64,000 nucleotides of DNA from Lytechinus variegatus (GCF_018143015.1 NC_054758.1:6683001-6747000); one strand, 5' to 3'. Shown: positions 1-13,038, numbered from the stretch's first letter. A program made the numbers and translations. Notes: a model not told the origin generated them from the letters alone.

Positions 1-1404
1 ACACCTCGTAAGTGCCACGAGCCTATTCAGGAGGGCTAAAGATATTCGTTCGACTAAACCCATTACATTTTTTTTAAGTTTGATGTTGTAGACTGACAAA
101 GATGTATAAATATGATTCAAAATCTAACACTTATTCTAGAAATGGTAACTACTGAACTTCCTTCGCCCAAATTGGGAAGATAAATAAGTGACTTGGAACT
201 ATTTTTTTGACTGGCGGACTAATTAGGGCTATTATACTGTTTCAGTTCATGAATTTGATCCATTCATTGTTATCTTCATAAAAGGCGATTTATTTTTAAA
301 ATGAGCTGCATGGCTACGGTACCCTTTCCTGGTCAAATATGGAATGTCAGATATATATCCTATCCAATGGTAGTAAACATTCCACTCTCTAATTTTACAT
401 TTATTTTTTATGAATTTTTCAAAAGTGCCATTTTAGCACACAAGTCTATGGGGAATGTTTTACGCGCGTGACACCCGTAACACTTGGCTTACATTTATAT
501 GAAACTATTATGTCCTCACCGCAGATGGCGCTATCAAGGATATCAAAATATGATTTTGTATCATATATTCTTGTGTTTTGTGGATTTTTATGAAATAATT
601 TCAATATATCAATAGCTAAAAAAAGATACAGTAATCATAATCCATTGCATTCATGATATTTGGTGAGAAGGCAGTTTTAATTGATTAAGTACACATAATC
701 ACTACGCATTGTTTGGCCGCCATTCATGTATTAAAAAAATGCGTATCCTAACGTCGCAAATTAGTACTTAAAAGATTAATGTGGAGAATTCAAGAAATAT
801 TTTGAAATGTGCCGCAAAAACATTGTGCGAAAAAAAATCATTTCAATAAACATATTGCTCATAGGTCCATGCTCATACCAAACACAAACGTCAGTTACTA
901 GTTCACTATCACATGCCTATACACAATGCCAAGGGAGACCAAGGTACAAAGTCGTATGAAAAACATTTTTACTTTTTCAGATTGCCGCCCAAAAATGATT
1001 TTTCATTTTTTTCATATATTTCCATGCGGAACATCAAAAACTGATAAAATCAAAATGGATGTACATAACAACTGTTTAACCCGGATGGAAAGAAAACGCA
1101 CAATTACACAGTGTGTCTCATAATGCGTTGTTGAACACTGCCGATATCGTCTCTAAAAATTATTCGTGTATTTTCAAAGCATTTTCCATTATTGAAGATG
1201 GATCATAATATCTTCATATAGTTCAAAACGGAGGTTAACACAGTCCTAACACTCTCACAGCAGAGTGGCCCACAATGTGCAAGTATGTGACCCGCTATCC
1301 CAAAACGAACGTAAAGTCGCCCCCGAAAAAATGAAATGAATTTTTAGAGATAAATGCACTTTACATTAAAAAAAATTATTCTCAGCTACGAAATGATATA
1401 CCTT
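1..1404. other. Gene-free AT-rich stretch
   Basis: I see no convincing coding sequence, RNA gene or repeat family here. The only open frames are short, lack recognisable motifs and sit in AT-rich sequence. Unremarkable intergenic DNA. Confidence 0.6.
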
Positions 1405-1617
1405 GGGGGTGTTTCACAGAGATTTAAGTATGACTTAGGTCGCACTTAAATGTCGACGCGTACATGATATGCAACGCGCGATCTTATTGATAGAAACGCA
1501 TTAGTGCGCGTCCTCATGACACGATCTGACCAATGCGGTCAAGCCTTTCATACCGTACGCAACTCGGTATTTAAGTGCGACTCTAAGTCATACTTAAATC
1601 TTTGTGAAACACCCCCC
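1405..1617. mobile_element. MITE-like element with ~47-bp inverted ends
   Basis: The left end reads GGGGGTGTTTCAC and continues through a stretch containing ATTTAAGTATGACTTA. The right end is its near-exact reverse complement over about 47 bp. The 213-bp element has no coding capacity, so it is a non-autonomous inverted-repeat element. No clear target-site duplication is visible, so the superfamily is not assigned. The element at 60,367-60,533 has similar terminal sequence (GTTTCAyAAAG) and may be related. Confidence 0.8.
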
Positions 1618-2049
1618 AGGTCGAAATAATCAACAATAACCCACACAAGACACTAAATTGAACGCAGAACAAAAAAATTCAGCGAGAGCTTCAAATTATA
1701 AGGGGGAAGAAAACAATGCATGGAGTTTGAGATTCAAGCACGAGATACGCTTACTATGCCAGTGTGCACTCTCAGTTAAACTTTCAAGCAGTTCGCACAC
1801 TAAAAAAAAAAATGTCAAGGAAACCCTTGTGTTTAGTCAACTTACCACTTCAAATTTTGACAGCACGAAAAAGAAAAATAGTCTCTTCCTCCAATAAACC
1901 GATTTTGGTCTGGTTTTCATTTTTAATATCAAATTAACCCTTAGGCTATTTGCACCAAACGCTTCTTGTCGACTTGCCATGACAAACAAATGATAAACGA
2001 TTTTTCCCCCTCTTCATATCAATCATTTGATAACATTTAATGGACAAGC

Positions 2050-2571
2050 TATGCTTAAAGGGAAAGTTCACCCTGACAAAAAGTTTGTTGTAAAATAGCA
2101 AAAAAAAAGAAGAAATAATGAAGAATTTTGGTGATGGTTGAAGAAAATTCATGACATATTAAGAAAGTTATTGGAATTGAAGTTTTTTTATATGTGAAGT
2201 CATATACAAATGCGCAGCTGTACCATATAAAATCATTAAATTTCAATTTTTAAATGGCTTTTGGTGAATCATGTCTTTATTTCTTTCAGGAACGGATGTA
2301 AAATGATTTGTCTCTTCACATTCTAAAGGCACAATAAAAACTCTTTTCAATTTTCTCAGAAAAAGACATTTCATTTATTGTTGCACGATATGTAGGAAAG
2401 CTGCTAGCATATGACGTCACAAATTAATTAATTAAATTTCTAAAAACTTTGTTTATTCTTTGATCGATTTTCCTGAACTCTTCGACAATATTTTTATTTT
2501 CATTATTATTATTAATTTTTCTGCTATATTTACAACAAAGTTTTGTCAGGGTCAACTTCCCCTTTGAGCAT
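2050..2571. mobile_element. ~520-bp MITE-like family, copy 1 (complete)
   Basis: The inverted ends carry TATGCTTAAAGGG plus AAGTTCACCCTGAC on the left and the complementary arrangement on the right. The interior is AT-rich and non-coding. It contains short blocks such as CATATGACGTCACA that recur in the copies at 42,540-44,300 and 45,563-46,040. It is a non-autonomous family with at least three members in this window, two of them in introns of the adhesion-GPCR gene. Family name unknown. Confidence 0.75.
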
Positions 2572-2692
2572 AACGTGTTGATGGTTGTGTCTAGAATGTA
2601 CTGATACCCTGATCAGGTGAATAGTTGGGACCCTTCCATGTCTTATGTAGTACCGAAATTGCCAACTCAAATATAAATTCGCAGATCAGTCC

Positions 2693-3799
2693 TTAAAAAC
2701 GCCTAGTATCAGTATCGTTTGTAATTGTTGGCAGGTCAATCCTAGGAAGTATTGTATACTTCGCCTTGTGTTTTCTTCCATTTCCTTTCGCGTATCCTTT
2801 AAAGTGAGCAGGAGGCTCGTCGAGGGCAGTTGATGTTTTCCTCTCTCGATAGCGGTATCCTTGCATTTTCCCTGCTTGCTGACCTTCGTTATCATTAATT
2901 GATTCGGTAGAGGGCGCCCCATGACTGTGTTTCTGAACGTGGCAAGATGGTAACTTCGGGAATTTCAGAGAATCGGGGCTGGATTCGGCTATTCGGATGT
3001 GGCGATGTTTTCGTCTACACTCACTGCAATATTTCTGTCCAGCGACATCACAATACAGACAATCTTTCGAGTGGTACTTGTCCAACTGGATCATGGATAT
3101 CGGTTTTTCCTTTGCAGGACCAGGTCGGTCTCCTTTACCTGGGCCGGTCAAGTCGTATTCCTGCACTACGCTCGGCAACGAAATAGAGACAGTCCTGGAA
3201 GGACGTTTCTTGTGAATTGGACTCAACAGGGCACTACTGCGTTGTCGGTAGAATCTAGCAATGTATCTCTTCTCAGTCTTGAACCGTTCATCCACAAGTG
3301 TGACCATTCTTGGAGTATGGTTGATCTCAAAGCCTTTGAAACTGTCCTCGGACCTCGCGGCATACAGACTGGATTTGTCGTGGGAATTCAAGCTTTCTTG
3401 CTGCCTGAACGGGCGTCGACGCTTCCCGTATACTGTACCTTTGGCCAAGCCATTCGTTCTGTCTGCGTGGGGCACCTCTGGTACCTTCGCTTCAAGATTA
3501 GCTTGAACTGCTTTCGGCACCCTCCAGACGGCTTCTTTAAGATCCCTATGCCTTTGCTCTCGTCTCACCCTCATTTTGGAGTTTCCTATGACATTGTACT
3601 TTGTGCATGGTATCCTTGGAAATCGAAAGCTGACTCCTACACCTTGTTTCCCTGCGTTTCCCACATTGACTTGCTCGGCAGTGGCAGAAGTCATGTCTGT
3701 TGATTCTTTGCAGTGGTCTGTTATTACGATCCACACATGGTGTGCTCTGTGCCATAAAGAACAAATGGGTCGAATGATTAATGATTTTATTCGAAACAT
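2693..3799 (-). CDS. Hypothetical basic protein with CxxC-x7-CxxC cluster
   Basis: A 368-codon open frame, by far the longest in the first 15 kb and richer in GC than its surroundings. I do not recognise the family. The product is rich in Lys, Arg, His and Ser, with no signal peptide or convincing membrane segment. The only motif is a paired-cysteine cluster, C247-x2-C250-x7-C258-x2-C261 followed by a basic run (RRKHRH), which could bind a zinc ion; that is inference. The first ATG (position 3,799) lies in an AT-rich pyrimidine run. A sequence resembling a 3' splice site (TTCTTTATGGCACAG) follows inside the frame, so the true exon may begin near 3,746. Met36 (ATG at 3,694-3,692, purine at -3) is a possible start. 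It may therefore be a single-exon gene or the last exon of a longer one. The opposite strand is also open for 234 codons, but only as a shadow. Confidence 0.55.
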   Translation of the reverse strand: MFRIKSLIIRPICSLWHRAHHVWIVITDHCKESTDMTSATAEQVNVGNAGKQGVGVSFRFPRIPCTKYNVIGNSKMRVRREQRHRDLKEAVWRVPKAVQANLEAKVPEVPHADRTNGLAKGTVYGKRRRPFRQQESLNSHDKSSLYAARSEDSFKGFEINHTPRMVTLVDERFKTEKRYIARFYRQRSSALLSPIHKKRPSRTVSISLPSVVQEYDLTGPGKGDRPGPAKEKPISMIQLDKYHSKDCLYCDVAGQKYCSECRRKHRHIRIAESSPDSLKFPKLPSCHVQKHSHGAPSTESINDNEGQQAGKMQGYRYRERKTSTALDEPPAHFKGYAKGNGRKHKAKYTILPRIDLPTITNDTDTRRF

Positions 3800-4859
3800 G
3801 AAAAAAATAAAAAAGAAATGAATAAATTATAAATTACTGATTATTGTTAGCACACGGTTCAGATCAGTGTTATTTATCTGAATGGCACAACTGACTTGTA
3901 AATAATATAGTACAATAGTAAAACCTGACATAAAATCAGGTGTGTGTAGAGCTTGGTCAAAAGTTAGCAGCATAGAGGTAAAAACAAAATGTTGCTAACA
4001 TATTATAACAAGATTCGTGGGGGAGGGGGGGGGGGGGGCGGAACGCCCTTAAACAGTTTTGTTGTTTTTAAATGACGTCATTTCACTCATAGCTTTATGA
4101 ATGCTGTCAGTCGATTTGGGTATCTTACCTTCCTAGCTGCAGGGTGCCCCAAAAATTTAAATGAATTATAAGGTTTATGAATCTTGAGACTTTTTCAGGC
4201 TGGAAACAAAAAATACACGCTAGGATACATAAATTTAAAGGAGCCTGATTAAACAACGTATACATGCCAAATGTTATTGGTTGTTGCAGTTTTCTCTGTT
4301 TTGGGTTTCTTTTTCATTATTAAAGCGAACGATTCGAGGAATAATCATTGAGTAGAGCGTTGACAATATTGTTCCCGATCTCACGCTGAATGCAAAATAA
4401 ATGCGTAAAGCTTATAATTTATTACATATTGTTTTCATATCACACGGTCGATTCCACTATCCGATGCTATTCGGTATTATATACACCGCACTGGTGATAT
4501 CCTTGAAGTCACCCTATCGATGCTAGTCCTATTTGTTTTACTCCCAATTAAAACTAGATACGTTCAGATAAGTAGCAATTTACACAGAAGGTAATCAATA
4601 TTATGATAATGTACTAGGTTACAAGCAAGATAAGATGAAATACGATAGGCCTATAGCCATGACAGCGTAAGATTTATTCAACCCTGTCGACCGCTGTTGG
4701 GAGCAGAAACCACATTAGTTTTAAAATTTTCATACATGCAAAATAAAATGACAGAGTTGATTCCAGTGTACACTCCCGTAATAATTTCACATATGAGTTT
4801 AAAGCGTCAACTAACTGGTTATTACAGGCGATCCTACCGATTGTTGAGAAAATAAGATA
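3800..4859. other. Intergenic, no gene seen
   Basis: The stretch holds a homopolymer G run at about 4,020-4,038, otherwise AT-rich sequence with no motif I can name. Both neighbours are accounted for: the cysteine-cluster ORF on the left and a LINE remnant on the right. Confidence 0.55.
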
Positions 4860-5405
4860 TCATTAGATCATTATATAGCAAATAATTTCATCCGTGTATC
4901 AAATACTCATAGGTACGATACTCGAAATAGTAATTTTAAATTTGTATTACCGAAACGTGAAGGACATACAGGGAATACTTTTTATTTTAATGGCATCCAA
5001 TTTTGGAATGCTCTTCCTAATCAAGTAAAAGCAGATACTAATTTTCCTCACTTTAAGATTGCATTAAAGAAGCACCTAAAACTGGAATATACTCCAGAAC
5101 AGTATTACCAGTTAAAATCACACATTTTGTACAGTTGTTTTTTTTAGTATTGTAGATAATTTAGGGTATGATAAAATGTAATTCTTGTTCTATATTAGGT
5201 AGAGTATTGTTTGCTTCAGGTATTTGCAAATTATTTATTCCAGTACTTGTCGTAGTAATGTATGTTTAATGTTTTATATTAACAATAGGACCCAATGGAA
5301 ATAAGCCTTTCGGCTTTCATGGGCTATCCTGTCATGGTATTCTTCTATTTCATTGTAATCACTTGTGATATTCTTGACGAATACAATCAATCAATTAACC
5401 AACCC
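4860..5405 (+). mobile_element. LINE 3' fragment (C-terminus of reverse-transcriptase ORF plus 3' UTR)
   Basis: Frame starting near 4,863 encodes HRYDTRNS, then about 30 residues on FWNALPNQV, then FPHFKIALKKHLK, ending at a stop near 5,148. This is the pattern that closes ORF2 of Jockey-supergroup LINEs (CR1/L2-like): a Y-x-T-R block, a WN-x-LP block, and an FK-x-x-LK-x-x-L block. It is followed by about 250 bp of 3' UTR ending in a CAAT-type short repeat (ACAATCAATCAATT). The element is 5' truncated, with no catalytic reverse-transcriptase motif left. The fragment at 31,522-32,745 is of the same general type. Confidence 0.8.
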
Positions 5406-5436
5406 ATATGGCAACCAAATCAATCATCTGTTAACC

Positions 5437-5973
5437 TATAAGGGGGTACACCAGGCTGAAGATAATACGATTTAACGAGCTAAAAAAACATGCAAACCAC
5501 CGTGACCAAACACTGAAAGTTTGATCTAAATTGTACAAGGAATAACAAAGTTAGGACATTTCAAAGATTTACATTATTTCGGTGAAACATTTCTATGCAA
5601 GGATTCATGAATATTCAATGAGCAAAAAATAGATTGACAGCTGATTCTAAAGATTAGGTATTCTTTGCTGCAACTTACTTTATTCTGAAGGAGAATAATA
5701 TGACAATAAAATACAAGTATGAACAATGAGATATTACGTTGTGTAATGACATATGAAAAGGGAATGTGGGTTAGGACATCAACCCACCTAATGAATATCC
5801 ATGATTACGTGCATATAACTGTTCACTAAATTTTTGCTGAACTTTAAATTTAATGACTTCGTTATCTGTTATCACATTTTACTCTTTAAATTTCCAGCAT
5901 TTTGCTTTCTAAATTATTTTACTCAATTTATTTATATAATTATTTTAAGTTCGGAGTAGGGTACCCTTTAAGT
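5437..5973. mobile_element. AT-rich inverted-end repeat, second MITE-like family, copy 1
   Basis: The left end (AAGGGGGTACACCAGGCTGA) and the reverse complement of the right end (AAAGGGTACCCTACTCCGAA) are imperfectly matched. The interior shares ordered blocks with sequence at 35,976-36,425 and about 48,335-48,665, including GACATTTCAAA, CAATGAGCAA, TGCAACTTA and AATGAATAT. It has no coding capacity. The boundaries are approximate because the ends are degenerate. Confidence 0.6.
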
Positions 5974-8900
5974 TGAGAGGGTGGAGTGCTTTTTGTCATG
6001 AAAATTATTCCCAAATTAAAGTACATGTTGTACAAACATGACAAAGTGAACCAACGCAATGAAGTACAACTTAACACTTTCATTGCTAACATTCACACTG
6101 GCAAAAGAAAAACAAGTTTTGCAAGCCTTTTTGCAATAAGAATTTAACATGTATTAAGTTATTATTTGCGTGAGTCCAAGCGAGGATGAACCATTTGTTT
6201 TTATTTAGAAATGTTGATCTTTATCAAATTTCTTGTGCATATTTCTTGCTAGCGTCAGAAATCCTCTGACATGCAATATTTTATTAAAATTAATCTACAT
6301 TCAATTTGGAGTATAAATTGGTTACTGTAATCGATAAATTAAGTGATATTTTTTTTCTCTCTCTTATCATGTCATATATTTTGTTAATGTTTCATTTTCT
6401 AATTGCTGAAACGCATTAGTATTAATTTCTAGTATTTTTGAAGTTTGATGTATAATTTGTATAATTATATTTGTAATTGATTTATTGTATAATTTATAAT
6501 TATGTTTCAAATAGTTTGTACAAATTGCTTATAGAATGTGATTGTGTATTTTGATTTGAGAGAATATAATAAAAACATCCTTAAAAAAATCTCAATATTT
6601 ATCAATAGGACACAGAACTGTTGCCTTTGGTTTTTTTTATCAACCGCTTTCTGCTGATTATTTTATTGTTTATCATTAAAATATAGAATTAAAAATATCA
6701 CAATTTACCGACAACTCCAATTTCTTGAAAGAAATGACAACCCCTCCTGCCCCCCTCCTTCACATTAAAATAGGAAACAGTTTTAGCCAATTGTTTACAA
6801 GAGTTAATATAATTGAAATCGTGCAGTCCGAACATAATGGCATATACTAGAATATGGTCATTTTAAGAAGAAGGGGAGTAGATGTATATTTCAAATATTC
6901 TTACCTTGTGATTATTTAATCAGAGCCTGGTCATTCAATATAATGAGATCCAAAAGTTAGCTACCATCTGCCACTTCTTAAGCAAAACGTTCGTCTGTTT
7001 TCAGCTTTTTCACATTTTACCTAAAAAGTGTTCGTTCTTAATCGTCGGCATTTCTATACCTCCAAGCCCAAGGTTCGCTTGACAACTGCGGAATCGTCGA
7101 ACCAATCCCCCTGTCAAGACATGTGATCAGCGTGATTATGTTGACCTGTCGACCTCCGGGAAGGGGCGAATCGAGTGATTGGGAATTAGTCTGTCAAGTT
7201 GAAAGTCACATTAATGTTTTGTTCGAGAATTGTGCAATACGATTCCAATGCGACAACAGTTCGAGCCGAGCAAGTGCTATTCGTAAGGCACATGGATGTT
7301 TATCTCAAGACGTCTGCACAGCCTCTAGTTTTCTTGTGGGCATTGCAGAGCTTGCCTTCATGAGCGGTAGCGAAGTTTATAAAATGGTTATAGACTTAGT
7401 CCATGCGTTCCATTTCTTTCTTAATCATTAAATAAATTCGCGAATGAACGTCGGCTTTGCACATTTCGTGTCAGGAAAAAAAGAGAAAAATATAAAGACC
7501 AACTTCAATATTAGTTTTTTTTTTATAGTAATTGTAGCAAAGATTGAAGTGGTTATTAATTTGCTAGATGCGATTTATATTTACCCTTATTCAGTTATGA
7601 TGCCATTATCGTCACTAACATTAACTCATTACAATTAGTATCATCATTATGTCTTAATATTTTGTAATTCCCCTGTTTTATTGTCATTTCCAGTGGTTGG
7701 GTGAAAGGAGAGAGAGGAGAAGAGATATAGGGATTTGTAACGCTAACAACCTGATATTATGTTTAATATCGAGATGTAGTATAATATACTCTTTATACGC
7801 TTAAGTGATGTTACTTTTTGTGGGTAAGTGGGGTTGAAAATGTCAAATCAATTGTTTCATGATATATTCATTTGAATTTTATATGTTCATATTGCATCAT
7901 TGTTACTAATATTTTGATATACATGCTACCCAAAAAGTGTAAGCTATCACCTTCTATAGTATTAGAGTAAAAGTGTAATGTTAGGATTGTTGCATTCGAA
8001 CGTGTGAATTGCAACATGACCGAAATGTCTTTTTTTTAATCTAACCCTTTTGTGACACTCCGTAAAACGACTAGATAAGAGTCTATATGTCATGTATGTT
8101 GTGCGCGTCTTTATCATCTTAAACTGTGATCGTCCTTGCTCTTCTCTACCAGTCCCGTCTACTGTGCAAAGTTCATCTACACAATTACCAGGTATTGTTA
8201 ACAAGTGGAAAGAAAACAAATACCAAGGGTATTAAATGAAATAATCAAAGACGCACGAGAAAGATTTGCACAACACAAGATAAATATAACGGAACAACGA
8301 GAAAAGAACGAAGAAACCCCTTCAAGTAAATAAAGAAAGAAACAAAAGAGAGTGGGCACGGCGAGGTGGAGGTGGAGAGGGAGAGAGGGAGAGATGGGAA
8401 GAAAGAGAGAGAAGGGGGGGGGTGGAGGTTGGCTGTGAAAGAGGAGGGGGAAGATAAACTCATTGAACATGCTGAAGGGAAAGATGACAACCAAGTTCGA
8501 TATAGAATCTTGTCTACAGTTTTGGTAAAGGACAAACAATACCCGCATGTGGATTCTTAAAACTATAATTTTAACTTTCCAAAATGAAAAAAAGTTAGGA
8601 AACCTTAATGTGATTCTTATTAATTTACTACAGAACACAAGTAGTGTATGAACAGTTTATTGTTTATTACGCTGAAGTACTATTCTAACATTTTCTTTAA
8701 ATTTCATGTTTTGGAATTGTTTTCCCTTCCGCTTCGACAAAAATAACAACAGTTAAAAAAAAATACAACGATTTTTTTTTTCGCGGGCTTAAATATTTGT
8801 GATCTTAGCAACACCTTCGGCAAACCGCGATCTTAGTACTAGGATGCGGAGTTTATTTTTCTTGTCTTTCATTTGGAACCAACCCCTACCTACTTTTACT

Positions 8901-11570
8901 GCTATCCCTTTAAAACCAATATCCACCTGCAATTCTGTGAAAGCAATCCAATTATGCATTTCTTATAAAATAGTTAAGGGCGAGGTTGAGCTGTTTGCGT
9001 TTTTACTTTCTTTCTTACGTCTTCCCGCGAAACCCCCTCCAAACATTCAATTGTACGTTCTTTCTTTATATTATCATCAATACAAACATGACAAAGAAAA
9101 ACAACAAAGACACAAAAGAAAAGGTTCTCTCCGATGTCTCTGGAACTTTGTGTGAATTGTTGTAAATGGGATGAGAAACAAGATGATGTCCGTCGTGGGT
9201 GAATGACAAGTCGGTCATTGGGAGTAAATATTGGATGGTCTTATTAGGAAAAGGGTGCTAATGATTGGGGATCGGACGGTAGGCCCGCATAAGTTTTTTT
9301 TTTCTCTCAGTAGTCTGGTTCTTCTGCACTTAGTGGACGATGACAGGGAAATGGGTAGGCCTAAATATATATCGATAAAGGCAAAAACGATAAGTCAACA
9401 AATATCGGACATCCCTCGCTCAAATATTAAACATAATTATGTATCCACAAGACGTCTCGCCATCGCTGCAATTACGTTCTCTGTTTTAATAGCTTGGTTG
9501 GACAACGATTCTCTTAAAGTGACCCAAGCCGAATAATTCACAAATCTGTTACAAATACTAGATTAATTTCATTGGTTTCCATTCCCGTCCCTTTATCTTT
9601 AATACTGTGCATGTTTTGTTTAATCGAACTCTCTTTCTCTACTAAAAGTCATCCCCCAATCTCACACTCCCTCCTTGTCTGCATTCGCTTACAACAAAAC
9701 CATTAAAACATTCCTTCAAAATGATTGTATTTCTATTTTTGTAACAGTCATCATCTTTTGTACATTAAAACAGCATATCGTCACATATGTTGGTAATGGT
9801 TCTTCGCATTAGTTTTTACTATTATTAATATATTCATTATCATTATTACTATTAGTACTATTACCATTGTTACTAATATTGTTATTAATGTCAATATCCC
9901 ATTCAGCCTCCTATCTTGTGTTCTTCAATCTGATTATCCGTAATGTTTGTTTGGAAATAATCCACAACGTCAGGAAAAGATTATCCGCCATTTGAATATG
10001 TCGAAATTAACTCGCGAATGAGCAATATGCACGTACATGTACCACTTTCTAGATGGCGCAATACTTTAATGATAATCGTTAAACTGTAATAAAAATTCCT
10101 GTATGTGCTTATGTGTCCGACTCCAGAGCACTTTAACGTATGACAACCATAACTTGTGTAGTTTCAAATAAAAACAAGTCTGGAGCACTATCAATTGGTG
10201 ATTCATTGAGGCGGGTAGGTTATTTTGTCTGTGAAAATAGTAAAAAAAAAAAGCTTGAAGGCTGTCCAGTAAAAAAATTCCACTCATAGAAGTCGTATCT
10301 CAAAGTGAACTGGTCTAAATACACCAATTTATTTCAACTTACGGAGCATGCCTTGTTAATTTGGAGAAAGAGCGTTGATCAGGCATTTCTAACTCCATTG
10401 ATATAACTGTATAGGGCTCACATGAGTATTACAGACCCACATTCACTCACGTGTTTATCATAGCTCATCAAAAAATCATTAAAAATCAATCCCTCGATAG
10501 ATTTTGCTTTAATTCACTGAAATTAGTCACAATTAAAAGTACATTAAGACTTGATATATTAATCAGGTACTTGCCCAGCTCGATCAAAAGTTAAATGGCC
10601 TGAAATAAGACTAACCATAATTTCGGCCAGTTCATTGCCAGAAAAACCAAAACTGCATTGTGGGTAATAATAATTAAAATGAAATACAAAAATGCAGTCT
10701 AGCCTCCCCAAACGCCTTAATTATGAAAGAGTATGAACATAGCATTATCTCTATCGTTTTCCTTTTGATATACAAACATTTGATCTATTTTTAATGAATT
10801 TTTTTCATCAATAAAGTCACGTGATTTACGCCTGTCCGGCATGCTTTGCGCGCAGATGAATTACTCTCGTGTGCCCTATAGTGCACGACTGAATACTGCT
10901 CCCTATCGTCAAGATCGTGTTAATCGTCACTGCAACTGATTCAACACGAGATGTGTAGATATTGCTTGTTTAGTCACCAGTTCTATATACCGGTATATAA
11001 CTGAGAGTTAGAACTTTGAATGAATGACATCAACAGAGACATTGTCGTCGAGTCATGAATACTACACATGAAATCTGTCAACTTTCGACAAGAAGATAAC
11101 GGAAACATGTACAGACTGTAAGTATTGTTATCAATGTTCTTTGTGTATAGCAAGATAACCGTTCGTGTTTAGTGTTTAAGTCAGGCAAACGAACATATAA
11201 ATGGAAAACGATGAAATATAATTAGTCTCATTTTGTCTACCCACCAATTATTATTGCTCCTTTGTGAAATCATTGCATGCATCTAATAAGGGGAAGACTT
11301 TTGTTTTCGTAAACAAGTCCGCCCCAAGAAAAAACTCGATTTGAATAACAAAAAAAGCAACCATAACACTTAAAATTTCGGTTAATTTCATACAACAGTT
11401 ATAATGCACATCCTTGTCAATATGCAATTAAGAGGATCGATGATGTCACTATTTATTTTGTACTATATTACATGAAATATCAAATATTCAAATCTTCTCC
11501 CCCCATGTCATGTGAAATGAATTAACATTGCTTAACATCCGGTAGTTGAGTCAAATTTAACTTTAATGTC
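5974..11570. other. Long gene-poor AT-rich region
   Basis: No gene is supported. Notable low-complexity parts are a purine-only stretch at about 8,341-8,453 (GGAGAGGGAGAGAGGGAGAG type), an ATT-rich tract at about 9,820-9,890, and long A/T runs. A 102-codon frame at 7,123-7,431 and frames at 8,799-9,155 and 9,231-9,536 have no recognisable domain, no splice context I could connect, and unremarkable composition, so I do not call them as genes. Confidence 0.55.
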
Positions 11571-12373
11571 AATTGAAGAGTTTAGTTGCAAAAGGGGTTA
11601 GGTCCACTTTTTACCATTCCGAGAAAAATCCTGGGGTTTTTTTATTCTCACTTACTGCAATATTCTTATGAGAAACTAACTTGTCATGATGTACTTCTTT
11701 ATAATGTGAACACAAAATTGGGTATAAAAGAAATCTACCTGCCTTCATTTTTTCCTTATATTCTTTTAAAAAACATAATTGTGGACCTAACCTCTTTTGC
11801 AAGTAAACTGAAATGAGTCCAATCTATTTTGATTAAAAAGGTGATTTTCTTTGCCACTTTTATTCACGTTTTCATAAAAATTTCAAATTGTCTTTGTTTT
11901 CATCAGAGCGACTAAAAATTTTGAGGTCTTTATACAGAAACCCCTTTTGACAAATGAGCTCATCAGAAGAGTTTGTTTGCAAATGGGGTTAGGTCCACTC
12001 AAAGAAAATCATTTTTTTTATTCTCCCATATTGCAATATTCTCATGCAAAACTAAATTTTTCATGATACCTTGCCATGATAACATAAAATTGGGTATAAA
12101 AGAAATCTACTTGCCTTCATATATTTTTTATATTTGTTTTTTTCCAAAAAAATCTTGTGGACCTAACCCCTTTTGCAACTAAACTGAAATGGACCTAACC
12201 CCTTTTTAAAAAAGTGATTTTTCTTTCCATTTTAGTTCATTTTTTAATAGGAATTTCAGTTTTTCTTTGGTATCATCTTACAGTCAGAGCTATTAAAAAT
12301 CTATATATTGAGATATAAAAATCAAATTTGATGAAAAATGAACCTAACCCCTTTTGCAATTGAGCTCTTCAAT
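11571..12373. mobile_element. ~800-bp inverted-repeat element with internal duplicated hairpin units
   Basis: The outer ends are inverted copies of each other: AATTGAAGAG then TTGCAAAAGGGGTTAGGT on the left, and the complement on the right at about 12,340-12,373. Inside, a unit of about 220 bp occurs twice (about 11,586-11,805 and 11,978-12,180). Each unit begins with GGGGTTAGGTCCA and ends with its complement TGGACCTAACC, and the two share AAATTGGGTATAAAAGAAAT. A shorter third piece follows. The element is non-coding and looks like a foldback element built by internal duplication. Confidence 0.75.
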
Positions 12374-12599
12374 TCTGAAAAATTGTGATATTGAATAATT
12401 CAAACAATAAAAAAGGAAGAAATAGTGAGTGATGGACAGATTTGACTCTCTCGTTTGCATATCACTGAATTTTTCAAATGTAATAACTTTCTTTCATTTT
12501 CCTAAAGACAACAACAACAAAAAAGACTTGTCTACCAACACTTGCCCGAGAAAGATACATGGCGTACCGTACAACCTATTACACTAGTCTTCTTTACCA

Positions 12600-13038
12600 T
12601 GGAAACCTCAAAACTGTTTATCCCAAGACACTCGATCTGCACAATCATTAGCAATATTCAAACGTCTTCTGAATTCTTGAAAATAATCCCAACCATTTAT
12701 ATCTTAATTATATCTTATTTGTAATTTGTTTTCGCATATGTCAAATGTAATCATAATGTTGAATTTATGTTACAAGTAAGTCTGCAGAGTGTAATGGGTG
12801 TGTGTGTGTGTGGGTTGGGTGCTTCTGTGTGTTTGTGTGTTTCTGATGAGGTTTGGGACTTTTAAAGGTTTATTTCTTGTATATTTTGCATATTATGTAT
12901 TTTATAATTTGTATGTAATTTGATTAACAGGGCCCAATTGCAAACCAGCTTTTTATCTTTGTTAATGTTTTTTTATCGTGTATAGCTGAATTGGTCACCC
13001 TGTATAAAGATGTGAAATAAATAAATAAAAAAATAAAT
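12600..13038 (+). mobile_element. LINE 3' remnant with AAATAAAT tail
   Basis: One frame contains TRSAQSLAIFKRLL near 12,625-12,690, which resembles the last conserved block of CR1/L2-type reverse-transcriptase ORFs, followed by in-frame stops. About 300 bp of 3' UTR follows, with the block CACCCTGTATAAAGATGTGA, and the copy ends in a short AAATAAAT-type tail. It is an inactive, severely 5'-truncated copy. A GT-rich patch at about 12,800-12,842 lies inside it. Confidence 0.6.

Noticed and set aside
2999-3703. 234-codon plus-strand frame
   Set aside because: It lies opposite the longer minus-strand frame, has no recognisable domain, and looks like a shadow caused by the higher GC of that stretch.
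7123-7431. 102-codon plus-strand frame
   Set aside because: No family recognised, no splice or promoter context, and its length is not unusual for chance in this much sequence.
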